DNA of 64,000 bases from Streptomyces sp. NBC_01571 (lineage in GTDB: Bacteria > Actinomycetota > Actinomycetes > Streptomycetales > Streptomycetaceae). The DNA lies in contig NZ_JAPEPZ010000001.1 of the NCBI RefSeq assembly GCF_026339875.1, positions 744,001-808,000 of the forward strand. The letters run 5' to 3'. Shown piece after piece: positions 8,997 to 20,265 of this stretch. Positions within the stretch are counted from its first letter, which is position 1, and every line of letters starts with the position of its first letter. The translations under genes and the position numbers were made by a program. The notes beneath the pieces were generated by a model, which saw only the letters and a program-made list of their open reading frames with translations, made no database searches and was not told where the DNA came from.

Positions 8997-9656
8997 ATGA
9001 CGACATCCCTTGCCGGCAGTTCCTTCGACTCGCTCCGTCTCGACGCCGTACCGGACCAGGAGGCGTTGCGCCGGGTCTACGAACTCCCCGGCGACGCGGC
9101 CGTCCGGAAACAGATGACCGAACTCACCGAGCAGACCCGGCGGTTGATCGGCTGCTCATCGCTGGTCCTGGTCGCCAGCACGGACGCCGAGGGCAACTGT
9201 GACGTCTCCCCGCGCGGCGGCCCCGCCGGTTTCGTCGCCGTCCTGGACGCACGCACGGTGGCGATACCGGACGCGACCGGCAACAAGCGTCTGGACACCC
9301 TGCAGAACGTCGTCGCCACCGGACGGGCCGGGCTGCTGTTCCTCATCCCGGGGCGCACCACGACGCTCAGGGTGAACGGCCGGGCCTGCGTCTCCACCCG
9401 CCCGGAGCTGCTGTCGCAGCTGACCGCCGTGGGCAGGCCGCCGGCCAGTGCGCTGGTGGTGGGGATCGAGGAGGTCTACCCGCACTGCCCCAAGTCGCTG
9501 CTGCGCAGCGGGGCCTGGAAGCCGGAGCAGTGGCTGTCGGCGGACGCCCAGCCGACCTCGGCCGAGGTGACGCTGGCCCAGCTGCGGATGCCGGAGCTGA
9601 CGATCGCCGACATCGAGCAGGCGGAGGCGGACTCGCTGAAGTACCGGTACGAGTAA
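8997..9656 (+). CDS. Pyridoxamine-5'-phosphate-oxidase-fold (flavin-binding split-barrel) protein
   Basis: 219 residues. The split-barrel signature is spread through the middle: LIGCSSLVLVASTDAEGNCDVSPRGGPAGFV, then VAIPDATGNKRLDTLQNVVATGRAGLLFLIPGRTTTLRVNGRA. This matches the subgroup of PNPOx-like proteins annotated in mycobacteria as the MSMEG_1061 type. They bind a flavin (FMN or F420) and reduce small molecules; the substrate is undefined. The C-terminal extension after residue 165 is typical of this subgroup. Transcription appears monocistronic. Confidence 0.82.
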   Translation: MTTSLAGSSFDSLRLDAVPDQEALRRVYELPGDAAVRKQMTELTEQTRRLIGCSSLVLVASTDAEGNCDVSPRGGPAGFVAVLDARTVAIPDATGNKRLDTLQNVVATGRAGLLFLIPGRTTTLRVNGRACVSTRPELLSQLTAVGRPPASALVVGIEEVYPHCPKSLLRSGAWKPEQWLSADAQPTSAEVTLAQLRMPELTIADIEQAEADSLKYRYE

Positions 9657-9744
9657 CGGCCGACCCGCGATCACTGAGCCATCAGCCGGCCGAACCCCGG
9701 GTCGAGTGCGTGGCCGGCGAACGAGCTGTCGTCAAGGCTCCACG

Positions 9745-10491
9745 TCAGGACCGGGGGGCGAGGACGCAGAACTCGTGGCCCTCCGGGTCGGCCAGGCACG
9801 TCCACGGCACGTCGCCCTGGCCGAGGTCGAGGTCGGTGGCGCCGAGGGCCCGCAGCCGGGCCACCTCCGCCGCCTCGTCGTCACCGGGGTACGGCAGCAG
9901 GTCGAGGTGGACGCGGTCCAGCGCGGTCTTCCCGCCGGGCGTGCGGAGGAACTCGAGATACGGGCCGACGCCCTGCGCGGAGCGCCACACCGCATGATCG
10001 TCGGTCACCTCGTGCAGGTTCCAGTCCATGGCCCCGTCCCAGAACCGGGCCATGGCCCGCGGATCCGCGCAGTCGACCACCACCGCGGCGATCGGCCCGG
10101 TGTCCCGGTAGATCTCCCGCGGCTCCAGCACGCAGAACTCGTTGCCCTCCGGGTCGGCGAGGACCGTCCACGGCACATCGCCCTGGCCCACGTGAGCGGG
10201 CGTCGCACCGAGAGCCTGGAGGCGCGCGACCAACTCCCTCTGATGGGCCGCGGAGGTGGTGGCGAGATCGAGGTGCACTCGGTTCTTCGTTGCCGTCTTG
10301 GGTTCAGGGACGGTGACGACGTCGACGCAGACGGCGACCGGGTCCGGCCAGACGAAGCCGCCGCCCGGTTCGACGTTGGTCACGCCGGTGCCCTCGCTGG
10401 AAACACTCCAGCCGAGCGCCTCCGCCCAGAACCGGCCGACCGCCGAGTCGTCAAGAGCCTTGATGTTCACCTGCACGGGTCGCAGCGCCAT
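9745..10491 (-). CDS. VOC-family protein with two glyoxalase-like domains
   Basis: 248 residues made of two tandem vicinal-oxygen-chelate modules (about 1-120 and 130-248). Each ends in a near-identical motif, GQGDVPWTxLADPEGxEFCVL, and each holds an RVHLDL strand. The internal duplication is visible directly. VOC proteins include metal-dependent dioxygenases, glyoxalases and drug-binding resistance proteins; nothing here selects one. The start is placed at MALRPVQVNIKALDD because the family begins there; an upstream in-frame ATG at 10524 would add an arginine-rich leader. It is convergent with the preceding PNPOx-fold gene. Confidence 0.85.
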   Translation of the reverse strand: MALRPVQVNIKALDDSAVGRFWAEALGWSVSSEGTGVTNVEPGGGFVWPDPVAVCVDVVTVPEPKTATKNRVHLDLATTSAAHQRELVARLQALGATPAHVGQGDVPWTVLADPEGNEFCVLEPREIYRDTGPIAAVVVDCADPRAMARFWDGAMDWNLHEVTDDHAVWRSAQGVGPYLEFLRTPGGKTALDRVHLDLLPYPGDDEAAEVARLRALGATDLDLGQGDVPWTCLADPEGHEFCVLAPRS

Positions 10492-10819
10492 GCCGGCAAT
10501 CCTAGGTTCGCGGCGGGACCGCACGGCGTCCGGGACCCCCGCAGTCGGAGGACCACCGTCTGTTGACGGCGCTCCGTGCGGTCACCGGGAATCGACGCCC
10601 GTTACGACCCGCCAGTTTCCCGCGGGGCCATGACTCACCGCTGTTATCTCCATCATCGAACCACAGTTGTCACAACGCTACTTGCTCTGATCACGACCGG
10701 GTCACTAGAGTTCACATCCGAACCTTTGCTCGGATGTTCGCTCGTTGGGAGTGACGGCGGAGGGGGCACCGCCCGTCGGCGTCTCGGCAGGCGGGCGGAG
10801 GAAGAAGGAGCTCGCCTTC
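10492..10819. other. Intergenic region (328 bp) between VOC and NlpC/P60 genes
   Basis: It holds a perfect inverted repeat GTTGTCACAAC (10667-10677), a candidate promoter (TTGCTC at 10682-10687, 18-nt spacer, TAGAGT at 10706-10711) and, just downstream, an 8-bp hairpin (ACATCCGA / TCGGATGT, 10714-10737). I looked for a c-di-AMP (ydaO) riboswitch, which often precedes such genes in Streptomyces, and did not see its conserved boxes. Confidence 0.45.
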
Positions 10820-11854
10820 GTGGCGTCCCACCGTCGACCCAAGCAGCCGAGCCGCACCCGTGTGACCGTGCTCACCACCGTCGCCGCGGCCGCCGTGGCC
10901 CTCAGCGCCAACGCCGCCAACGCCGCGCCCAGCGAGAAGCCGGGCAAGGACGAGGTCAAGGCGAAGGTCGACGCCCTCTACGAGCAGGCGGAGCAGGCCA
11001 CCGAGAAGCTCGACGGGGCCAAGGAGAAGCAGGACAAGCTGGAGAAGCAGATCAGCACCCTGCAGGACAACGTCGCCCGCGGCCAGGAAGACCTCAACGA
11101 GCTGCGCGACGCTCTCGGTTCGATGGCCAGCGCCCAGTACCGCACCGGCGGCATCGACCCCTCCGTGGCGCTGTTCCTCTCCTCGAACCCGGACGACTAC
11201 CTGGACAAGGCGTCCGCGATGGACCAGCTGAGCGGTCAGCAGGTCGAGGCGCTGAAGAAGGTCCAGGAGAAGCAGCGCGAGCTCGCCCAGCAGCGCCAGG
11301 AAGCGTCCGAGAAGCTCAAGGACCTCTCCGACACCCGCGCCGAGCTCAAGAAGAAGAAGCAGGAAGTCCAGGGCAAGCTCGCCTCCGCGCAGAAGCTCCT
11401 CAACTCCCTGACGGCCAAGGAGAAGGCGGCTCTCGCGGCCCAGGACCAGGAGCGTGCCACCCGCGCCAGTGAGCGCGTCGATCTCGGCAACTCCAAGGCC
11501 GCCTCCGGGCGCGCGGCCGCCGCGTTCGCCGCCGCGCAGAGCGTGATCGGCTCCCCGTACGACTACGGCCACGCCGGTCCCAGCACCTTCGACTGCTCAG
11601 GCCTCACATCCTGGGCCTACGCCCAGGCCGGCGTCTCCATCCCGCGCACCTCGGAGGTCCAGGCCAACGCGGGCACCCGCATCTACTCGCAAAGTGATCT
11701 GCAGGTCGGCGACCTGGTCATCTTCTACGGGGACCATCACCACGTCGGGCTCTACGCGGGCGGCGGCCAGGTGCTGCACGCCCCGCACAGCGGCGCGCTC
11801 GTCCGCTACGAGTCGATCGGCAACATGCCTTTCCAGTTCGGAGTCCGCATCTGA
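10820..11854 (+). CDS. Secreted NlpC/P60 (C40) peptidoglycan endopeptidase
   Basis: 344 residues. A signal peptide (basic start ASHRRPKQPSRTR, hydrophobic core, AANAAPS cleavage region near residue 35) is followed by a long lysine/glutamate-rich coiled coil (about 40-220) like RipA-type proteins, and a C-terminal NlpC/P60 domain. The catalytic Cys is in FDCSGLTSWAY, the His in DHHHVGLYAGG, and a third polar residue in LHAPHSG. It cleaves D-gamma-Glu to diaminopimelate bonds in stem peptides outside the cell. The coiled coil usually restrains or positions the catalytic domain. The GTG at 10820 follows AAGGAG by 10 nt and places the signal peptide correctly. Confidence 0.92.
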   Translation: MASHRRPKQPSRTRVTVLTTVAAAAVALSANAANAAPSEKPGKDEVKAKVDALYEQAEQATEKLDGAKEKQDKLEKQISTLQDNVARGQEDLNELRDALGSMASAQYRTGGIDPSVALFLSSNPDDYLDKASAMDQLSGQQVEALKKVQEKQRELAQQRQEASEKLKDLSDTRAELKKKKQEVQGKLASAQKLLNSLTAKEKAALAAQDQERATRASERVDLGNSKAASGRAAAAFAAAQSVIGSPYDYGHAGPSTFDCSGLTSWAYAQAGVSIPRTSEVQANAGTRIYSQSDLQVGDLVIFYGDHHHVGLYAGGGQVLHAPHSGALVRYESIGNMPFQFGVRI

Positions 11855-11997
11855 GCCGTACCGCTCGAGCGGATGCCACCGACGACCGTCGCCTCGCACG
11901 GCGAACCGTCAGGCGTCGATGGCGAAAGAGAGCGGCCAGGGTGAGCTCCCGAGGAACCGTTCGCGGTCGGGGGGCCCGGCCCGCGAGGTTCAGCCGC

Positions 11998-12450
11998 TCA
12001 GGTCTGGCATTGCTTCGTGGACGCGGGAGACCAGTTGCTCCAGGCGGCACCGTCGGCCCGGGCGTGTACACGGATCTCCACCTTCACGGGGCCGCAGACC
12101 CGGGTGGTGCTTCCCACTTCGGCAGGGCCGATGGCTTCGCCCGCCCTCACATAGGAGCGACCGCTGCCCAGTTTCACCCAGTGGCCGCCGTCGACAACCC
12201 GGAAAAACGCCTCGTACGAGACATTGAGCCCTCTGGTTCCCGTGTTGCGCGCCTTGATGTGTGCCGTGATCTCTCGGGTGGGGATTCTGCCGACAGATCC
12301 CCGCTGGGCGCTGATGCAGCCATTGATGGCCACACGTCCGGTCGACACGCCTCCGCCGCAGGCGACTGATGCGGCGTGAGCGTCGGCGGGGACTGCCGAG
12401 ATGATGAGCGCCACTGTGCCCAGAATCGTTCCGATACGCCTCAACTGCAA
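11998..12450 (-). CDS. Small secreted protein, unknown
   Basis: 150 residues with a clear Sec signal peptide (MQLRRIGTILGTVALIISAVPADAHAA). The mature part is about 120 residues, with four cysteines that could form two disulfides, and beta-strand-like segments (VSYEAFFRVVDGGHWVKLGSG, TTRVCGPVKVEIRVHARADG). No enzyme motif is present. The genus encodes many such small exported beta proteins of unknown role. It is convergent with the NlpC/P60 gene. The first Met is used because it gives a textbook signal sequence. Confidence 0.7.
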   Translation of the reverse strand: MQLRRIGTILGTVALIISAVPADAHAASVACGGGVSTGRVAINGCISAQRGSVGRIPTREITAHIKARNTGTRGLNVSYEAFFRVVDGGHWVKLGSGRSYVRAGEAIGPAEVGSTTRVCGPVKVEIRVHARADGAAWSNWSPASTKQCQT

Positions 12451-12714
12451 TGCCCCGTTTCCTCCGTCAAGCCTTGCTTCCTTGAAGAGACCATGGCTCG
12501 CCCCGGGGCACCGTGAGCGATTTCATCGAGCTTTTCACCCTAATGAGCAGCCGTAGCCTTTGATATGACAGGCGTTTCCGCGCTCGACGATGGCATTCGT
12601 CCCGCCGCGGGAAAGGGACGGCGCGATGACCATGGCTCGGACCGCCCCGAGTGCGGCCATGACCCTGACCGGAGGGAGCGGCATGCGCACCGGCCCCTGT
12701 TCCGAGGTGCGGGG

Positions 12715-13239
12715 ATGACCCTCCACCAGGCTCCGCATCAGGCCCTCCACGAAGCGCTCCGCCAGGCCCTCGCGGCGTGCCGGACCCTCGTCGTCGAAGG
12801 CCCCGACGGCATCGGCCGTGGCGCCCTGATCACCCAACTGGCCCGCCAGGGATTCCTCGTCCGGCGCGCGAGCGGACCGCTGCACCATGTGGACCCCACC
12901 CAGCCGTACCGCGAACTCCTCGCCGCGCCCGGCCGGTTGGCCGTCGACGCCAGCCTCGTCCATGAACTGGTCTACGGTCCGCTGCGCCGCGGGCGCTCCC
13001 GGGTGACCTGGATCCAGGCCCTCGATTTCGCCCAGGCGGTGGCGGAACGCGACGGGGCCCTCCTTCATGCGACGGGAGAGACGGACGACGCCGAGGCCGT
13101 GGAGGGATTCCGACGCGCTCTGCGAACCCTCGGCCAGCACATCCCCGTCATCACCCTCGACGCCCGGGACGTCGGCCTCCCGGTCCGCGAAGCCGCCCGC
13201 ACACCCACCGGCAACCAGGTGCGCCCGCAGGCGAATTGA
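12715..13239 (+). CDS. P-loop-like kinase-related protein, degenerate Walker A
   Basis: 174 residues. The segment LVVEGPDGIGRGALITQLARQGF looks like the start of a thymidylate/deoxynucleoside-kinase P-loop fold (EGxDGxGKS/T), but the essential Lys-Ser/Thr pair is replaced by Arg-Gly. Downstream, GRLAVDASLVHELVYGPLRRG resembles the DR..xSxxVYG region of such kinases. The protein may be a catalytically inactive or altered nucleotide binder. The N-terminal MTLHQAPHQALHEALRQALAA is a repetitive amphipathic helix. The start at 12715 is chosen because the upstream extension is charged shadow sequence. Low certainty on function, fair certainty that it is a gene. Confidence 0.6.
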   Translation: MTLHQAPHQALHEALRQALAACRTLVVEGPDGIGRGALITQLARQGFLVRRASGPLHHVDPTQPYRELLAAPGRLAVDASLVHELVYGPLRRGRSRVTWIQALDFAQAVAERDGALLHATGETDDAEAVEGFRRALRTLGQHIPVITLDARDVGLPVREAARTPTGNQVRPQAN

Positions 13240-13340
13240 CGGCTGGGCGGCGACCGATCGCGTGGCGAACGGCAGGAGGCACCGCGTGGCGGACAACCGG
13301 CCCGGCTCCGGTCGGGAGGGTGCGGCCCCCGAGCCGTGCG

Positions 13341-14738
13341 TCAGGACCCCCGCACCGGCTGGATGTTCTGGTTGACCCGGAAGAGGTTGTCCGGGTCGTA
13401 GGCGGCCTTGGTCCGGGCGAGGCGGAGGTGGTTCCCGCGGTAGCCGGCCCGTACCCTCTCCTGACCTTCGTCCATGATCATGTTCACGTAGGCGCCGCCC
13501 GCCGAGTACGGGTGCAACGCGTCGGAGTACTCGACACTCCACCGCTTCACGAGTTCCGCGTTGGCCGGGTCGGAGTCGACGCCCGCGAAGACGGAGGCCC
13601 AGCCCGTGTCGCGATAGGCCCAGGCGGTGTCCGTCGGCGCGAGGTCGTGGACGGCGCCGTCGATCGGGTACAGGTGCATCGTCGATTTCCAGGTCGGCGG
13701 CGCGGCACCGAACCTGGCATGCAGCTCGACGGCCTCGTCGGGGATGTCGTCGACGAAGTCCGCGCGCCAGTACCACTGGTCACCGGGGGGATAGACCGCG
13801 TCGAAGGCGGACTGCAGCGCGGGGTGGGGCATCGGCGCCGGCGCGTGCAGCAGCGGCGCGGGCAGCGCGGCGAGCAGGGGTGCCATCTCCGCCGCCGCGA
13901 GTTCCGTGTCGTCCCCGACGCGGCACCACATCACGCCGCAGATCCTGCGCAGACGGATCTCCTCGGGGAACGGCGGGCCGGGCGGGACGGATCCGAACAG
14001 GAAGAAGCCGTTCAGCTCGCGGGGGGCGTGCGGGATGAAGTCGCGGTAGGCGGCCAGGACGTCGGCGCCGAGTTCGGCGGGCCAGAACGTGGGGCCGGCG
14101 ACGACCGTGCTCACCTCGTGCAGCCGGAACAGGAACGAGGTGACGACGCCGAAGTTGCCCCCGCCCCCGCGGATCGCCCAGTACAGGTCGGGGTTCTCGT
14201 TGGCACTCGCCCGCACCCGCTCGCCGCTCGCCAGGACGAGGTCGGCCTCCAGGAGGTTGTCGACGGTCAGCCCGTGGGCGCGGGTGAGATGGCCCAGACC
14301 ACCGCCCAGCGTGAGGCCGCCGACGCCCGTCGTGGAGATGATGCCGGCGGGCGTCGCCAGGCCGTGCTCGTGGGTGGCGCGGTCGACCTCGCCCCACACA
14401 CAGCCGCCGCCGACGCGTGCCGTGCGGGCCTTCGGGTCGACCTCGACGTCCTTCAGCGGTGCGAGGTCGAGCACCACGCCGTCGTCGCAGACTCCCAGAC
14501 CCGCGCCGTGATGGCCCCCGCCGCGCACGGCGAGGCGCAGCCCGTGACGGCGGGCGAAGCCGACGACGGAGGACACGTCCTCGGGGTCGGCGCAGCGCGC
14601 CACGAGGGCGGGCCGCCGGTCGATCATCGCGTTGTAGACGGTGCGCGCCCGGTCGTACCCGGGGTCGTCGGGTCCGGTCAACCGACCCTCGAATCCGGTC
14701 AGCTCCTGTCGCGCTGCCTGTGCCGGCGTGATGGACAT
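13341..14738 (-). CDS. FAD-linked oxidase, BBE (berberine-bridge-like) family
   Basis: 465 residues. FAD-binding PP-loop: RPALVARCADPEDV; then LRLAVRGGGHHGAG, in which the His is the usual covalent FAD attachment residue; and GLATPAGIISTTGVGGLTLGGGLGHLTR, the pyrophosphate-binding segment. It ends in the BBE C-terminal signature (AYDPDNLFRVNQNI). Members oxidise sugars, tirandamycin-type antibiotics or other alcohols with O2. The second ATG (14738) is preferred because the G-run at 14745-14749 stands 6 nt before it. It is last of three same-strand genes after the HATPase-fold gene and glgX, about 110 bp behind glgX, so co-transcription is possible. Confidence 0.9.
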   Translation of the reverse strand: MSITPAQAARQELTGFEGRLTGPDDPGYDRARTVYNAMIDRRPALVARCADPEDVSSVVGFARRHGLRLAVRGGGHHGAGLGVCDDGVVLDLAPLKDVEVDPKARTARVGGGCVWGEVDRATHEHGLATPAGIISTTGVGGLTLGGGLGHLTRAHGLTVDNLLEADLVLASGERVRASANENPDLYWAIRGGGGNFGVVTSFLFRLHEVSTVVAGPTFWPAELGADVLAAYRDFIPHAPRELNGFFLFGSVPPGPPFPEEIRLRRICGVMWCRVGDDTELAAAEMAPLLAALPAPLLHAPAPMPHPALQSAFDAVYPPGDQWYWRADFVDDIPDEAVELHARFGAAPPTWKSTMHLYPIDGAVHDLAPTDTAWAYRDTGWASVFAGVDSDPANAELVKRWSVEYSDALHPYSAGGAYVNMIMDEGQERVRAGYRGNHLRLARTKAAYDPDNLFRVNQNIQPVRGS

Positions 14739-14847
14739 GTGCATCCCCCGGGTCCGGGGACGGGTACGGGGACCCCGGTGGCCGGGGGCCTCATTTCCAG
14801 TGTCCCTCCGCTGGGCGCGCCGCGCCCGTTCTGCTCGGGCCCGCCCC

Positions 14848-16971
<2,124 letters not shown>

Positions 16972-16975
16972 GTGA

Positions 16976-17491
16976 TCACCGTACGGCGGTCACGGCCTCG
17001 GTGTCCTCCCGTGCCGCCGCGAAGGCGGGTACGGGCAACGACAGCGCCCGGGGCATCCGGCACGCCTCCCGCAGGCTCGGCACGGGGCCGGCCGGGACCA
17101 GCGGAGCGCGTTCGGCGGAGCGGGCCCGCCAGGAGAACCAGATGATCTTGCCGCCGGCGCCCGTGGCACAGCAGCCCCAGTTGTCACTCAGGGCGGCGAT
17201 TCGTGCGAGACAGCCCTGGGGTGCGTTGTGCGGGCGGATGTCCTGGTCGTTGTCCGAGACGGCGGTGATGAGGTGCTTGCCGTTCCACCACATCTCGACG
17301 GTCGTGTTCTTGTCGGCCGAGTGCTGGGCGATCGTGTCCAGCAGCGCTTCGGCGCAGTGGCAGACGGACTCGACGAGGAACTCGAGGTTCCAGTACCGGA
17401 GATGGGCGGCCAGAATGCGTCTGACCTGTCCCACTCGGTCCGGGCTGACCTCGACGTCGAGGTGGTAGTAGCAGGGAACTGCAGGTTTCAT
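16976..17491 (-). CDS. HATPase-fold (RsbW-like) regulatory protein, degenerate ATP site
   Basis: About 171 residues resembling single-domain anti-sigma kinases of the RsbW/HATPase_c_2 type: the N-box helix region reads AEALLDTIAQHSADKN, the next strand VEMWWNGKHLITAVSDNDQDI, and the C-terminal strand GAGGKIIWFSW. In functional ATPases the N-box has an Asn and the G1 box reads DxGxG; here these are altered (EALLDTIAQHS, VSDNDQ), so ATP binding is doubtful. GAGGAG stands 9 nt before the ATG. It lies 4 bp upstream of glgX and divergent from the DUF5133/glgE operon, a position suited to regulating the glucan genes, but no target is proven. Confidence 0.7.
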   Translation of the reverse strand: MKPAVPCYYHLDVEVSPDRVGQVRRILAAHLRYWNLEFLVESVCHCAEALLDTIAQHSADKNTTVEMWWNGKHLITAVSDNDQDIRPHNAPQGCLARIAALSDNWGCCATGAGGKIIWFSWRARSAERAPLVPAGPVPSLREACRMPRALSLPVPAFAAAREDTEAVTAVR

Positions 17492-17809
17492 CTTCGTTGG
17501 CTCCTCACCGGCGAAGCTCCCGCTCCCTCTCTCGCCCTTTCCGGACGAGCCCCGAATACGAAGCGTGAGTGTTGGTCGCTCCTGAGTAAGTTCAAGGATG
17601 CGAGTGCTACTCCGTTCGTGCAACACGAGAGCACTCCTGACCGCTCCTGGTGTAGTTGAAGAGCCAACAAGACGCTTGGTGATGACACAGGCACCATGGG
17701 TGAGGGCGCCGGCCTCGATGACAGGTCGGTGCCCCTCTGTACACGCCCGCCCCGCACCAGCCGGACGGGCCCGTGCGCAGTCCTGGAGAGTGGAAAGGTG
17801 ACCAGCGCC
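17492..17809. other. Divergent intergenic region between the HATPase/glgX and DUF5133/glgE transcripts
   Basis: 318 bp with no gene seen. It contains a nested inverted repeat: GAGTGCT (17602-17608) with AGCACTC (17630-17636), and between them CGTG-CAA-CACG. Such a dyad could be an operator or a leader hairpin. No strong sigma-70 boxes were found. Confidence 0.4.
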
Positions 17810-18184
17810 ATGCTGCTGCCTGCCAAAACCGAGGTCGCCAGGCATCTGGAGCAATACCGGGCCTGGGAACGTCTGCTGCTCGTGGCCCCCATGGACCACG
17901 CGGTGCGGGGAAACTTCGAGAACTCGGGGTACACCCTGTGCGTACTGATGGGGAAGCGCTGCGCGCGGGAGGCCGTGGACGCGGCCGAGCAGTATCTGCG
18001 CGGCGGTGCGCGGGCTTCGGGCGCTTCGAAGGCGTCGCCCGCCCCCTCGTCGGCGACGGCCTCGGCCTCGGCCACCACGTCCGTGGCGGGTGCACGACGT
18101 CCGCGAACTCCCGGCGCGGTCACGGCCTTCCGGCCGGCCGAACAGGCCGTACGGCCCGGGGGTGTCCCTGAAACGGGACAGTGA
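17810..18184 (+). CDS. DUF5133-family protein
   Basis: 124 residues. The N-terminal two thirds (LLPAKTEVARHLEQYRAWERLLLV, then GYTLCVLMGKRCAREAVDAAEQYL) match the actinomycete DUF5133 family, small helical proteins of unknown function often found near regulatory or stress genes. The C-terminal 50 residues are Ala/Ser/Pro-rich and probably disordered. The ATG at 17810 matches the family start; an in-frame GTG at 17798 lacks room for a ribosome site. It precedes glgE by about 60 bp in the same direction and is probably the first gene of the glucan operon. Confidence 0.7.
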   Translation: MLLPAKTEVARHLEQYRAWERLLLVAPMDHAVRGNFENSGYTLCVLMGKRCAREAVDAAEQYLRGGARASGASKASPAPSSATASASATTSVAGARRPRTPGAVTAFRPAEQAVRPGGVPETGQ

Positions 18185-18246
18185 TGGGCAGGTTCCGGAA
18201 CAGCTCTGAACGGCAGGCGCGATCGAGAACGGCGGAGGCGAAGGAC

Positions 18247-20265
18247 ATGGACGCACACCCGGCCGACGGCCGTGACCCGATCGACCCCACTCCGGTCGAC
18301 CGTATCCCGGTCGTCGACGTCCGCCCGGTGGTCGAGTGCGGGCGTCGCCCCGCCAAGGCCGTCTGCGGGGAGAGCTTCCAGGTCACCGCGACCGTCTTCG
18401 GTGAGGGCCACGACCTGGTCGGCGCCAACGTCGTCCTGCGTGATCCGACGGGGCTGGCCGGTCCCTGGACCCCGATGCGCGAACTCGCCCCCGGGACCGA
18501 CCGCTGGGGCGCCGAGGTCACGCCGGATTCCGTGGGCCACTGGACCTACCTGGTGGAGTCCTGGAGCGACCCCGTGGCCGCCTGGCGCCTGGCCGCCGGC
18601 ATCAAGGTCCCGGCCGGCATCGACACGGACCTGATCCTGGAAGAGGGCGCCGCGCTGTTCGAGCGCGCCGCGGCCGGCGTACCGGACCCGGACGGACGGT
18701 CGGCGGTACGGGCCGCGGCCGAAGGACTGCGCGACGCGTCGCAGCCACCGTCCGCCCGTCTCGCGGCCGCCCTGACCCCGGAGGTGACCTCCGTTCTGTC
18801 CGCGCACCCGCTGCGCGAACGGGTGTCGCACTCGCTGCCGCTGCCTCTGCTCGTGGAGCGCGAGCGGGCGCTGTACGGCTCCTGGTACGAGTTCTTCCCG
18901 CGCTCGGAGAGCGGCCTGCAGGATCCGTCCGCCCACGGCACGTTCCGTACCGCCGCCGAACGCCTGCCCGCCATCGCGGAGATGGGCTTCGACGTCGTCT
19001 ACCTCCCGCCGGTCCACCCCATCGGCACGACCTTCCGCAAGGGCCCCAACAACAGTCTGTCGGCGAGCCGTCGGGACGTCGGCGTGCCGTGGGCGATCGG
19101 TTCGCCGGAGGGCGGGCACGACGCGGTCCACCCGGATCTCGGCACCATCGACGACTTCGACGCGTTCGTACGCCGGGCGACGGATCTGCGTCTCGAAGTC
19201 GCCCTCGACTTCGCGCTCCAGTGCTCTCCCGACCACCCGTGGGTGGAGAAGCACCCGGAGTGGTTCCGGCACCGCGCCGACGGCACGATCGCGTACGCGG
19301 AGAACCCGCCGAAGAAGTACCAGGACATCTACCCGATCGCCTTCGACGAGGACATGCCGGGGCTGATCGCCGAGTGCGTGCGGCTGCTGCGATTCTGGAT
19401 GGACCACGGGGTCCGGATCTTCCGCGTGGACAACCCGCACACCAAGCCGGTGGTCTTCTGGGAACGGGTCATCGCCGAGATCAACCGCAGGGATCCGGAC
19501 GTGATCTTCCTGGCCGAGGCGTTCACCCGGCCGGCGATCATGGAGAGGCTGGCGACGGTCGGCTTCCAGCAGTCGTACACGTACTTCACGTGGCGCAACA
19601 CCAAGGACGAGCTGACCGACTACCTCACCGGGCTGTCGGGCGAGACGGCCGCCTTCATGCGGCCCAACTTCTTCGTCAACACCCCGGACATCCTGCCCGG
19701 CTACCTCCAGCACGGCGGCCGGCCCGCCTTCGAGGCACGGGCCGTACTGGCCGCCACCCTGTCGCCCGCATGGGGCGTCTACGCCGGATACGAACTGTGC
19801 GAGAACACCGCGGCCGCGCCGGACAGCGAGGAGTACCTCGACTCGGAGAAGTACCAACTGCGTCCGCGGGACTGGGAGTCCGCAGCCCGTGAGGGCACGA
19901 CCATCGCCCCGCTGATCACGCGCCTGAACCGGATCCGCAGGCGCCACACCGCCCTGCACGCACTGCGCAACCTTCACTTCCATCAAGCCGACAACGATGC
20001 CCTGATCGCGTACAGCAAGCGCACGGGCTCGGACACGGTGGTGGTCGTGGTCAACCTCGACCCCCACCACACCCAGGAGGCCACCGTCTCGTTGGACATG
20101 CCGCAACTCGGCCTGGACCGGGACGAGTGCGTGCCGGTGCATGACGAGCTCACCGGCGAGACGTACTACTGGGGCAGGACCAACTTCGTCCGACTGGAGC
20201 CGGGCAGTGCACATGTGCTCGCCGTCGGACCGGCACCGCAGATCGGAGGGTCACCCACCATATGA
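18247..20265 (+). CDS. glgE: Alpha-1,4-glucan:maltose-1-phosphate maltosyltransferase
   Basis: 672 residues, GH13_3. It extends alpha-1,4-glucans by transferring maltose from alpha-maltose-1-phosphate and releases phosphate. An N-terminal beta-sandwich (about 20-115: [21 protein letters not shown]) and a helical bundle precede the barrel: [31 protein letters not shown], and the nucleophile in FRVDNPHTK at residue 395 with the acid/base Glu in FLAEAF at 424. These are the spacings expected from Streptomyces GlgE (Asp394/Glu423). Start 18247 is chosen for GGAGG 9 nt upstream. The stop overlaps treS by ATGA, so translation is coupled. Confidence 0.96.
   Translation: MDAHPADGRDPIDPTPVDRIPVVDVRPVVECGRRPAKAVCGESFQVTATVFGEGHDLVGANVVLRDPTGLAGPWTPMRELAPGTDRWGAEVTPDSVGHWTYLVESWSDPVAAWRLAAGIKVPAGIDTDLILEEGAALFERAAAGVPDPDGRSAVRAAAEGLRDASQPPSARLAAALTPEVTSVLSAHPLRERVSHSLPLPLLVERERALYGSWYEFFPRSESGLQDPSAHGTFRTAAERLPAIAEMGFDVVYLPPVHPIGTTFRKGPNNSLSASRRDVGVPWAIGSPEGGHDAVHPDLGTIDDFDAFVRRATDLRLEVALDFALQCSPDHPWVEKHPEWFRHRADGTIAYAENPPKKYQDIYPIAFDEDMPGLIAECVRLLRFWMDHGVRIFRVDNPHTKPVVFWERVIAEINRRDPDVIFLAEAFTRPAIMERLATVGFQQSYTYFTWRNTKDELTDYLTGLSGETAAFMRPNFFVNTPDILPGYLQHGGRPAFEARAVLAATLSPAWGVYAGYELCENTAAAPDSEEYLDSEKYQLRPRDWESAAREGTTIAPLITRLNRIRRRHTALHALRNLHFHQADNDALIAYSKRTGSDTVVVVVNLDPHHTQEATVSLDMPQLGLDRDECVPVHDELTGETYYWGRTNFVRLEPGSAHVLAVGPAPQIGGSPTI

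Noticed and set aside
10492..10819. c-di-AMP (ydaO) riboswitch upstream of the NlpC/P60 gene
   Set aside because: The conserved purine-rich boxes and pseudoknot partners were not found by eye, though a covariance search would be needed to exclude it.
13235..13341. Long plus-strand open frame from about 13236 to 15116 opposite the flavin oxidase
   Set aside because: It is the antisense shadow of a clear BBE-family gene and glgX: Val/Arg/Gly-rich, no ribosome site, no domain.
17488..20214. A 908-codon minus-strand frame opposite glgE
   Set aside because: High-GC shadow frame. The plus strand encodes intact GlgE with catalytic residues at the expected spacing.
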